From Actinomycetales bacterium (GTDB taxonomy: Bacteria; Actinomycetota; Actinomycetes; Actinomycetales; Cellulomonadaceae), in NCBI GenBank assembly GCA_012514545.1, contig JAAZAC010000106.1, forward strand, positions 1 through 7,370: a DNA stretch of 7,370 nucleotides, read 5' to 3'. A model generated the notes under the pieces. The model was not told the origin of the DNA. It made no database searches and saw nothing but the letters and a program-made list of their open reading frames with translations. The translations under genes and the position numbers were made by a program. The first letter of the stretch is position 1, and each line of letters begins with the position of its first letter. Shown piece by piece: positions 1 through 5,023 of the stretch.

Positions 1-737
1 AGGCCGAGGCCCGGGCCGGGGTTCGACTCGAGCATGAACAGGATCGACTTGCCGGACTCGGCGACGTCGGCGGACCCGAGCGGCGTCAGGACGCCATGGT
101 TGATCGCGTTGTTGAGGAAGAGGACCTTGCCGGGCTCGATGAAGATCGAGGCGAGCGGCAGGAGGCTGTTCTCGACGAGCCAGCCGACCGCGGACTCCGC
201 CGCGTCCATGAGCACCTGGACGACCGGCCCGATGCCGTAGAAGCCGCCGACGGCGAAGAGGCCGCCGAGGATGCCGGCGCTGAAGTTGTCGACGAGCATC
301 TCGAAGCCCGCCGCGACGCGCGGCTGCAGCCAGCCGTCGATCTTCTTCATGACCCACGCGGCGAGCGGGCCGGCGATCATCGCGCCGAGGAACATCGGCG
401 TCTCGGCGCCGACGATGACGCCGACGGTCGCGACCGCGCCGACGACGCCGCCGCGGATGCCGTGCACGAGGCGTCCGCCGGTGAACCCGATGAGCAGCGG
501 CAGCAGGTAGGTGATCATCGGGCCGACGAGGCCGACGTGCTCGGTGCCGTCGGGACCCGGGAACCCACCGAGCTCCGGGACGGGTGTCCAGCCGGTCTGG
601 ATGAACAGGGCGGTGATGAGGCCCCACGCGAGGAAGGCGCCGATGTTCGGCATGACCATCCCGGCCAGGAACGCGCCGAACCGTTGGATGTTCGCCTTCA
701 CCCCCGTCCCGGTGACCTCTGGGGTGTACGTGCTCAT
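1..737 (-). CDS. mtlA: Mannitol-type PTS permease, EIIC(B) component, N-terminal part (truncated by window edge)
   Basis: Membrane EIIC domain of a phosphotransferase-system permease that imports and phosphorylates a hexitol, most likely mannitol. The first 245 codons are present and the gene continues past position 1. The translation matches E. coli MtlA closely as I remember it: MVMPNIGAF at residues 27-35, the block VGPMITYLLPLLIG at 71-84, GVIVGAETPMFLGAMIAGP at about 106-124, NNAINHG at 209-215 and NPGPGLG at 239-245. Several long hydrophobic segments fit a polytopic inner-membrane protein. The GIHE-type active loop and any EIIB or EIIA domain would lie beyond the edge. The ATG start at 737 has AAGGAG (744-749) six bases upstream. 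It is the third gene of the operon, 44 bases after the kinase. The family is secure; the exact substrate is inferred and could be another polyol such as arabitol. Confidence 0.93.
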   Translation of the reverse strand, partial: MSTYTPEVTGTGVKANIQRFGAFLAGMVMPNIGAFLAWGLITALFIQTGWTPVPELGGFPGPDGTEHVGLVGPMITYLLPLLIGFTGGRLVHGIRGGVVGAVATVGVIVGAETPMFLGAMIAGPLAAWVMKKIDGWLQPRVAAGFEMLVDNFSAGILGGLFAVGGFYGIGPVVQVLMDAAESAVGWLVENSLLPLASIFIEPGKVLFLNNAINHGVLTPLGSADVAESGKSILFMLESNPGPGLG

Positions 738-743
738 CTGGGA

Positions 744-749
744 CTCCTT
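744..749 (-). promoter_or_regulatory. Shine-Dalgarno sequence of mtlA
   Basis: AAGGAG on the minus strand, six bases before the ATG at 737. It fixes the permease start and allows independent initiation after the intercistronic hairpin. Confidence 0.75.
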
Positions 750-767
750 CGTGCCAGTGGAGGGGAA

Positions 768-792
768 GGACCGGGTGGGGGTCACCCGGTCC
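768..792 (-). repeat. Intercistronic 10-bp hairpin at the kinase/permease junction
   Basis: GGACCGGGTG (768-777) and CACCCGGTCC (783-792) are perfect inverted arms around a 5-base loop. The stem overlaps the kinase stop codon (782-784). No T-run follows, so it need not be a full terminator. It may be a partial terminator, an RNA-processing site or a 3'-end stabiliser that sets the ratio of kinase to permease. The structure is plainly seen; its role is inferred. Confidence 0.6.
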
Positions 793-1765
793 CGACAAGT
801 GGTGCGGTCATGCAGGCATCCAGCTCCTCCCCGGTGAGGACACGCACCGCGGAGAGGTCGATGTCGCCGGGCCCGGGCATCTGGCTGCCGGGCAGGCGGA
901 CGGCGGCCGCGCCCCAGGCGAGGGCCTGGGCGAGGGCCGCGCGGGCGAGGGCGGCGCCGGGCGCGCCGTCGGCCGCGTGGAGGGCGCCGAGGAAGCCCGC
1001 GAGGAACGCGTCGCCCGCGCCCACGGTGCTGCGCGGCTCGACGGGGTCGCACTCGCCGACGAGCACGCCGGCGTCGTCGACGAGGACCGCGCCGGCTGCG
1101 CCGAGGCTGACGAGCACGGCGCGCGCCCCGGCGGCCCGCAGCTCCTGCGCGGCGGCGACCACGTCGACGCGCGAGGCGAGGGGCCGCCCGACGGCGCCCG
1201 CGAGCTCCTCGGCGTTGGGCTTGACGAGCGCGGGCCCGGCGGCGACGGCGTGGCCGAGCGCCGCGCCGGAGGTGTCCACGGCCACGCGCCGGCCGGCCTC
1301 GCTCAGGCGCCGGGTCAGGCGGGCGTAGGTGTCCACCGGGGCGCCGGGAGGGAGGCTGCCGCAGAGGACGACCCAGCCGCCGTCGACGGCGTCGGCCAGC
1401 GCGTGGTCGAGGACGAGGTCGAGCTCGGCGGCGGTGAGCGCGGCGCCGGGCTCGTTGAGCTTGGTCACCGTGCCGTCGGGCTCGGCGATGGTGATGTTGG
1501 ACCGGGTGCGCCCCGACACCGGCACGACGACGGCGTCCACCGCCTCGGCGGCCAGCAGCTCGACGAGCTGGTCGCCGTCGGGCCCGCCGACGGGGACGAC
1601 GGCGCGGCTCGGGACGCCGTTCGCGAGCAGGGCCCGCGTGACGTTGACGCCCTTGCCGCCGGGGTGGAGGTGGGTGCCCCGGGCCCGCAGGACGCGCCCC
1701 CGCGCGAGCTCGGCGACCTCGACGGTGCGGTCGAGGCTCGGGTTGAGCGTGACGGTGACGATCAT
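782..1765 (-). CDS. fruK: 1-phosphofructokinase family hexose kinase (PfkB/ribokinase superfamily)
   Basis: Soluble ATP-dependent kinase of 327 residues, the usual length for FruK/LacC/PfkB enzymes, which phosphorylate fructose 1-phosphate, tagatose 6-phosphate or related sugar phosphates. Visible motifs: TLNPSLDR (6-13), the PfkB glycine signature GGKGVN (36-41), RSNITI (88-93), CGSLPPG (135-141), VKPNAEEL (181-188) and the C-terminal ATP/anion-hole motif STVGAGDAF (246-254), with D252 as the predicted catalytic base. The ATG at 1765 overlaps the repressor stop as ATGA (1762-1765) and no good Shine-Dalgarno is seen, so translational coupling is likely. Lying between a DeoR regulator and a PTS permease is classic for fruR-fruK-fruA, but here the permease is mannitol-type, so the true substrate is uncertain. 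The symbol fruK is given for the family, not as proven specificity. Confidence 0.9.
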   Translation of the reverse strand: MIVTVTLNPSLDRTVEVAELARGRVLRARGTHLHPGGKGVNVTRALLANGVPSRAVVPVGGPDGDQLVELLAAEAVDAVVVPVSGRTRSNITIAEPDGTVTKLNEPGAALTAAELDLVLDHALADAVDGGWVVLCGSLPPGAPVDTYARLTRRLSEAGRRVAVDTSGAALGHAVAAGPALVKPNAEELAGAVGRPLASRVDVVAAAQELRAAGARAVLVSLGAAGAVLVDDAGVLVGECDPVEPRSTVGAGDAFLAGFLGALHAADGAPGAALARAALAQALAWGAAAVRLPGSQMPGPGDIDLSAVRVLTGEELDACMTAPLVGTG

Positions 1766-2523
1766 GCGCGCACCACCCGCGGGCCGGCCGACTCGATCTC
1801 GTCGACGAGCTCGGGCTCGAGCTCGGAGTCGGTGATGACGGTGTCGATCTCGGACAGCGGCGCGACCTGGGCGAAGTCGACCCGGCCGAACTTCGTGTGG
1901 TCCGTGAGGACGACGGTGCGGCGCGCGGCGGCGACGAGGGCGCGCTTGACCCCGGCCTCCGCGAGGTCCGGCGTGGTGAGCCCGCGCTCGGCGGTGATGC
2001 CGTTGGTGCCGAGGAAGGCGACGTCGGCGTAGACGTCGGCCAGCGCCTGCTCGGCCCACGGCCCGACGGCGGCGAGCGTGCGGCCGCGGACGGTCCCCCC
2101 GAGCAGGTGCAGGGTCACGTTGGGCCGGCTCGCGAGGAGCATGGCGATCGGCAGCCCGTGCGTGACGACGGTGAGCTCCCGGTCGGTGGGGAGCATCTCG
2201 GCGAGCCGGATCGTCGTCGTGCCGGCGTCGAGGATGACGGCGCCGCCGTCGGGCAGCTCGTCGAGCGCGGCCTTCGCGATGCGCTCCTTCTGGCCCGCCA
2301 TGCGGCCCTCGCGGTCGGCCACGGCGGGCTCGATCCCGAGGCGCTCCACGGGGATCGCGCCCCCGTGGACCCGGCGCACGAGCCCGAGGCGCTCGAGCGC
2401 GGTGAGGTCCCGCCGCACGGTCTCGGGGGTCACCTCGAGCGAGTCGGCGAGGCTCTTCACGTCCACGCGGCCGTCGTGGCGCGCGCGGCTGAGGATCTCC
2501 TGCTGACGCTCCGTCGCGTACAC
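1762..2523 (-). CDS. DeoR/GlpR-family transcriptional repressor of the PTS operon
   Basis: A 253-residue DeoR-type regulator of standard length. The N-terminal winged helix-turn-helix (about residues 5-57) carries RQQEIL, SLEVTPETVRRDLTALE and the end-of-wing motif VRRVHGGAI (49-57), all hallmarks of the family. The C-terminal sugar-phosphate-sensing domain has DAGTTT (99-104), a LGGTVR segment, FLGTNG and DHTKFG, which normally bind a phosphosugar inducer. The start is a GTG at 2523 with AGAGGA (2530-2535) six bases upstream. It is the first gene of a run with the kinase (4-base overlap) and mtlA, so it most likely represses its own operon and is relieved by a phosphorylated sugar intermediate. 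Which sugar cannot be told from the sequence; the gene could be named fruR- or mtlR-like by context. Confidence 0.93.
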   Translation of the reverse strand: MYATERQQEILSRARHDGRVDVKSLADSLEVTPETVRRDLTALERLGLVRRVHGGAIPVERLGIEPAVADREGRMAGQKERIAKAALDELPDGGAVILDAGTTTIRLAEMLPTDRELTVVTHGLPIAMLLASRPNVTLHLLGGTVRGRTLAAVGPWAEQALADVYADVAFLGTNGITAERGLTTPDLAEAGVKRALVAAARRTVVLTDHTKFGRVDFAQVAPLSEIDTVITDSELEPELVDEIESAGPRVVRA

Positions 2524-2544
2524 GTCCCGTCCTCTCGATCCGGC

Positions 2545-2597
2545 CCGTTTGTGTGGGGCCGGATGTGGTATTGGCTTTGTCTAGTTCTGTTTCTGCC
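2545..2597. promoter_or_regulatory. Candidate DeoR-type operator region
   Basis: On the plus strand TTTGT occurs at 2548-2552 and 2576-2580, with TTCTGTTTCTG at 2585-2595. These T-rich repeats cover the -10 element, the spacer and the leader, where a DeoR-family repressor would block transcription. DeoR-family operators are often short T-rich direct repeats, but no family-exact consensus is matched, so this is tentative. Confidence 0.3.
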
Positions 2598-2606
2598 CGA
2601 AGTCAA
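2578..2606 (-). promoter_or_regulatory. Predicted sigma-70-type promoter of the deoR-fruK-mtlA operon
   Basis: On the minus strand TTGACT (2601-2606) is followed by exactly 17 bases and then TAGACA (2578-2583). A start site near 2571 would leave a leader of about 48 bases before the GTG at 2523. The patch is clearly richer in A/T than its surroundings. The -35 element is a 5/6 match to TTGACA; the -10 element is only fair. Transcript mapping would decide. Confidence 0.55.
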
Positions 2607-2624
2607 GTCCCTCGGGCGGGCGGA

Positions 2625-2764
2625 GTGCCCGGTTCGTTGCGATCCGGGCGCCGCGAGACCCATCTTCGTGCCCACTCGGGCACGCCGGCGCGCGTTCGGA
2701 GGCAGGGAGTCGGGCACGCCCGGGCACAGGTGGGCACGGTCGGGCGTCCAGGGAGGTGGTGCCC
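2625..2764. repeat. Cluster of seven GGGCAC/GTGCCC hexamers, partly in 10-bp phase
   Basis: GGGCAC lies at 2678-2683, 2712-2717, 2722-2727 and 2732-2737, with a degenerate GGGCGT at 2742-2747. Its complement GTGCCC lies at 2625-2630, 2668-2673 and 2759-2764. The units at 2712, 2722, 2732 and 2742 step by exactly 10 bases. CGTGCCC (2667-2673) and GGGCACG (2678-2684) form a 7-bp dyad. The region is gene-free, just upstream of the deoR promoter. An array of protein-binding half-sites on one face of the helix is the simplest reading; the binding protein is unknown. Confidence 0.5.
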
Positions 2765-2782
2765 GGGCGCGTGCACCACCTC
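2753..2782. repeat. 10-bp perfect inverted repeat, possible guaB3 terminator
   Basis: GAGGTGGTGC (2753-2762) and GCACCACCTC (2773-2782) are perfect arms around a 10-base loop. It lies about 145 bases downstream of the guaB3 stop on the minus strand and has no T-run. It could be a U-tract-less terminator of the kind often proposed in actinobacteria, or part of the surrounding regulatory repeats. Confidence 0.4.
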
Positions 2783-2783
2783 A

Positions 2784-2855
2784 CGCAGAGTGGAACGAAG
2801 CGAGGTCCAGCGCGCCGAAGTGGAACGAGATGCCGGCAGATCGTTCCACTCTGCG
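2784..2855. repeat. 15-bp inverted repeat built from three AGTGGAACGA boxes
   Basis: CGCAGAGTGGAACGA (2784-2798) is perfectly inverted at 2841-2855. The core AGTGGAACGA recurs in direct orientation at 2819-2828, 30 bases after the first copy (2789-2798). That inner copy forms a 10-bp nested hairpin with the inverted copy (2841-2850), around a 12-base spacer that itself contains the palindrome TGCCGGCA (2831-2838). No reading frame explains it. It may be an operator cluster, an RNA structure or a degraded mobile repeat. Confidence 0.6.
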
Positions 2856-2928
2856 GTGGGGGTGCGCGGGCAGAGGCCCACCGATCCGCGGCCGGTGGCT
2901 CAGCGGCCGGCGTCTCACCGGCGGCGGC

Positions 2929-4053
2929 TCAGCGGGGCTGGTACGGCGAGACGACGACCTCGACCCGCTGGAACTCCTTGAGCTCGGAGTAGCCGGTCGT
3001 CGCCATCGCGCGGCGCAGCGCGCCGACGAGGTTGAGCGTCCCGTCCGCCTGGCGGCTCGGGCCGTAGAGGATCTCCTCGAGCGTGCCCGCGGTGCCGACG
3101 TGCACGCGCTCGCCGCGCGGCAGCTCCGGGTGGTGCGCCTCGGAGCCCCAGTGCCAGCCGCGGCCGGGCGCCTCGGCGGCCCGCGCGAGCGCCGCGCCGA
3201 GCATCACCGCGTCGCACCCGCACGCGATCGCCTTGACGAGATCGCCGGAGCGCCCCACGCCGCCGTCGGCGATGACGTGCACGTACCGCCCGCCCGACTC
3301 GTCGAGGTAGTCCCGACGCGCGGCCGCGACGTCGGCGACCGCCGTCGCCATGGGCGCGTGGATGCCGAGCGAGACCCGCGTGGTGTGCGCGGCGCCCCCG
3401 CCGAAGCCGACGAGCACGCCCGCCGCCCCCGTGCGCATGAGGTGCAGCGCCGCGGTGTACGTCGCCGCGCCGCCCACGATGACCGGCACGTCGAGCTCGT
3501 AGATGAAGCGCTTGAGGTTGAGCGGCTCGGCGCGCCCGGAGACGTGCTCGGCCGAGACGGTGGTGCCGCGGATGACGAAGAGGTCGACGCCGGCGTCGAC
3601 CACCGTCTTCCAGTGCTGCTGGGTGCGCTGCGGCGACAGCGCGCCGGCGACGGTCACGCCCGCGCGCCGGATCTCCTGCAGCCGCTGCGTGATGAGCTCG
3701 GGGATGATCGGCGCCGCGTACAGCTCCTGCATCCGCCGGGTCGACGCGCCGGGCTCGAGCGTGGCGATCTCCGCCAGGAGCGGCTCCGGGTCCTCGTACC
3801 GCGTCCACAGGCCCTCGAGGTCGAGCACGCCCAGCCCGCCGAGCCGGCCGATCGCGACGGCGGTCGCCGGGCTGACGACGGAGTCCATGGGCGCGGCGAC
3901 GATCGGGGTGTCGAAGTGGTACGCGTCGATCTGCCAGCCGACCGACACCTCCTCGGGGTCGCGCGTCCGCCGGGAGGGCACCACCGCGACGTCGTCGAAG
4001 GAGTAGGCCCGGCGCCCGCGCTTGCCGCGCCCGATGTCGATCTCGTTGCTCAC
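2929..4053 (-). CDS. guaB3: GuaB3 family IMP dehydrogenase-related protein
   Basis: A 374-residue TIM-barrel protein of the IMPDH/GMP reductase superfamily, GuaB3 subgroup, as found beside guaB in many actinobacteria. It has no CBS domain. Family features: YSFDDVAVVPSRRTRDPEEV near residues 17-36, APMDS (54-58), MRTGAAGVLVGFGGG (206-220), the phosphate-binding IADGGV (261-266) and the C-terminal ATTGYSELKEFQRVEV block. The loop equivalent to GPGSICTTR of IMP dehydrogenase reads GGGAAHTTR (218-226), so the catalytic cysteine is replaced by H223; ordinary IMPDH chemistry is therefore doubtful and the reaction is unknown. The start is a GTG at 4053. An in-frame TAG at 4063-4065, with no other start codon in between, makes this the most upstream start possible. 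No Shine-Dalgarno is present. It is probably a monocistronic unit, divergent from the exonuclease gene. Confidence 0.93.
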   Translation of the reverse strand: MSNEIDIGRGKRGRRAYSFDDVAVVPSRRTRDPEEVSVGWQIDAYHFDTPIVAAPMDSVVSPATAVAIGRLGGLGVLDLEGLWTRYEDPEPLLAEIATLEPGASTRRMQELYAAPIIPELITQRLQEIRRAGVTVAGALSPQRTQQHWKTVVDAGVDLFVIRGTTVSAEHVSGRAEPLNLKRFIYELDVPVIVGGAATYTAALHLMRTGAAGVLVGFGGGAAHTTRVSLGIHAPMATAVADVAAARRDYLDESGGRYVHVIADGGVGRSGDLVKAIACGCDAVMLGAALARAAEAPGRGWHWGSEAHHPELPRGERVHVGTAGTLEEILYGPSRQADGTLNLVGALRRAMATTGYSELKEFQRVEVVVSPYQPR

Positions 4054-4059
4054 GCGCTC

Positions 4060-4065
4060 AGGCTA
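4060..4065 (-). promoter_or_regulatory. Predicted -10 element for leaderless guaB3 mRNA
   Basis: On the minus strand TAGCCT (TANNNT) is followed by GAGCGC and then the GTG start at 4053. The six-base spacing places the expected transcription start on the G of the start codon. No Shine-Dalgarno lies upstream, and a TAG inside the hexamer blocks any longer protein. No clear -35 is visible. Confidence 0.5.
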
Positions 4066-4106
4066 CCGGCGCGGGCCCCGCGGACCCGCGCACGTCCGCC
4101 CCGCCC

Positions 4107-4176
4107 CGCCGACCGCCGTCGGCGGCCCGCGTCCGTCCACAGCCCGACGGCGCGTCGCGCCCCGACCTGTCGGGGC
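4107..4176. repeat. Two CCGAC/GTCGG dyads between divergent guaB3 and exonuclease genes
   Basis: CGCCGAC (4107-4113) and GTCGGCG (4118-4124) form a 7-bp dyad with a 4-base loop. GCCCCGAC (4159-4166) and GTCGGGGC (4169-4176) form an 8-bp dyad with a 2-base spacer. Both share the core CCGAC...GTCGG in the 159-base divergent gap. They could be operators or simply GC-rich leader structure for the exonuclease mRNA. Confidence 0.35.
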
Positions 4177-4197
4177 CGCCTGGTTGGCTGCGGGGCG

Positions 4198-4203
4198 AGG
4201 AGG
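4198..4203 (+). promoter_or_regulatory. Shine-Dalgarno of the exonuclease gene; decides the start
   Basis: AGGAGG at 4198-4203 is nine bases before the ATG at 4213 but only three before the in-frame ATG at 4207, and it directly abuts a GTG at 4204. The spacing favours 4213. Confidence 0.65.
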
Positions 4204-4212
4204 GTGATGATC

Positions 4213-4971
4213 ATGTCGTGGGCCGACGGCGCGCTGGTGGGTTTCGACACCGAGACCACCGGCGTCGACGTCGCGACCGACCGGGTCGTCACCGCCGCCG
4301 TCGTCCGGCGCGACGCCCGCGGGACGACGGTGCGCACCTGGCTCGTCGACCCCGGCGTGGCGATCCCCGAGGCGGCCACCGCGGTGCACGGCATCACCAC
4401 CGAGCACGCCCGGGCGCACGGCCGCCCGCCGGCGGAGGCGCTCGAGGAGGTGGCCGGCGCGCTGGCGGGCGCGCTGCTGCGCGGGGAGCCGGTCGTCGCG
4501 TTCAACGCGGCGTTCGACCTGTCGCTGCTCGACGCCGAGCTGCGGCGCCACGGGCTGCCCACCCTGCCCGAGCGGATCGGCCGCGAGGTCCGGGCCGTGC
4601 TCGACCCGCTGGTGCTCGACCGCTGGGCGGACCGGTACCGCACGGGCAAGCGCCGCCTCGGCGACGTGTGCGCGCACTACGGCGTCCGCACGGACGCGCT
4701 GCACGCGGCCGACGCCGACGTCCTCGCGACGCTCGACCTGCTCGCGGCGCTGTGCCGCCGCTTCCCCGGCCTGCCGCGCTGGGACCTCGACGCCCTGCAC
4801 GACGGGCAGGCGCGCGCACACCGGCGCTGGGCGGAGAGCTTCAACGCGTGGCGCCGCGCACAGGGCCTCGAGGGGCCGGGCGCCGAGCTCGACTGGCCGC
4901 TGCGGGCGGCCGGCGCCGTGACCGAGCCGGCCCGGCGCGAGCCCGTGGGCGCGGCCTCCCCGGCCGCGTGA
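4213..4971 (+). CDS. DnaQ-like DEDDh 3'-5' exonuclease (DNA polymerase III epsilon-like)
   Basis: A 252-residue protein whose first ~180 residues form an exonuclease RNase T/DnaQ domain. All five DEDDh metal and catalytic residues can be placed: D12 and E14 in GFDTETTG, D102 in FNAAFDLSLL, and H164 and D169 in LHAADAD. The supporting motif HGITTEHA (59-66) is also typical. Such enzymes trim 3' ends of DNA or RNA; this stand-alone form is usually annotated as a polymerase III epsilon-like exonuclease or 3'-5' exonuclease, with a likely role in repair or nucleic acid turnover. The last ~75 residues, after RRWAESFNAWRR, form a Pro/Ala-rich tail without a known domain. The ATG at 4213 is chosen from Shine-Dalgarno spacing; 4207 would add two residues. 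It is the only plus-strand gene, divergent from guaB3 and convergent with guaB. The substrate is unknown. Confidence 0.92.
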   Translation: MSWADGALVGFDTETTGVDVATDRVVTAAVVRRDARGTTVRTWLVDPGVAIPEAATAVHGITTEHARAHGRPPAEALEEVAGALAGALLRGEPVVAFNAAFDLSLLDAELRRHGLPTLPERIGREVRAVLDPLVLDRWADRYRTGKRRLGDVCAHYGVRTDALHAADADVLATLDLLAALCRRFPGLPRWDLDALHDGQARAHRRWAESFNAWRRAQGLEGPGAELDWPLRAAGAVTEPARREPVGAASPAA

Positions 4972-4975
4972 GCCG

Positions 4976-4997
4976 CCCGGGCCCTCCGAGGCCCGGG
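4976..4997. terminator. Convergent-gene hairpin, probable bidirectional terminator
   Basis: CCCGGGCC (4976-4983) and GGCCCGGG (4990-4997) form a perfect 8-bp stem with a 6-base loop, in the 52 bases between the stops of the exonuclease gene (4971) and guaB (5024). There is no T-run, but the location between convergent genes and the strong stem support termination from both sides. Confidence 0.6.
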
Positions 4998-5023
4998 GAC
5001 CGCGGCCCCGACGCTCCCCCGCG

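Larger units (their letters stand above)
2607..2928. other. Gene-free, repeat-dense intergenic region
   Basis: No convincing gene is seen on either strand. The short frames here are Arg/Pro/Ser-rich with no recognisable motif and no ribosome binding site. The stretch holds the GGGCAC cluster, the hairpin at 2753-2782, the AGTGGAACGA inverted repeat and a small GCCGG/CCGGC dyad (2906-2922). The direct repeat GGCTCAGCGG (2897-2906 and 2926-2935) has its second copy spanning the guaB3 stop codon. Confidence 0.6.

Noticed and set aside
96..1328. A plus-strand open frame of 410 codons opposite mtlA and the kinase
   Set aside because: Both underlying minus-strand genes have clear family motifs; this frame is low-complexity antisense sequence.
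2667..2764. A CRISPR array or tandem-repeat locus
   Set aside because: Units are only 6-10 bases, some inverted, with no constant-length spacers.
2784..2855. Terminal inverted repeats of an insertion sequence
   Set aside because: Only 42 bases lie between the arms, there is no transposase and no clear target-site duplication. A tiny degraded element cannot be excluded but is not supported.
2603..2881. A 92-codon minus-strand frame in the intergenic region
   Set aside because: It has no ribosome binding site, no motif, an odd Arg/Pro/Ser composition, and it overlaps the non-coding repeats and the promoter -35.
2929..4053. Calling this gene a GMP reductase (guaC)
   Set aside because: The N-terminus, the GGGAAHTTR loop and the C-terminal block fit GuaB3; the catalytic cysteine shared by GMP reductase and IMP dehydrogenase is missing.
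4207..4212. Alternative upstream ATG for the exonuclease
   Set aside because: It would leave only three bases after AGGAGG; the ATG at 4213 has better spacing.
1897..4971. A plus-strand open frame of 1024 codons running into the exonuclease gene
   Set aside because: Its first ~770 codons are the antisense shadow of deoR, the intergenic region and guaB3. The product is Arg/Gly/Ala/Asp-rich low-complexity sequence without motifs; only the part from 4213 is real.
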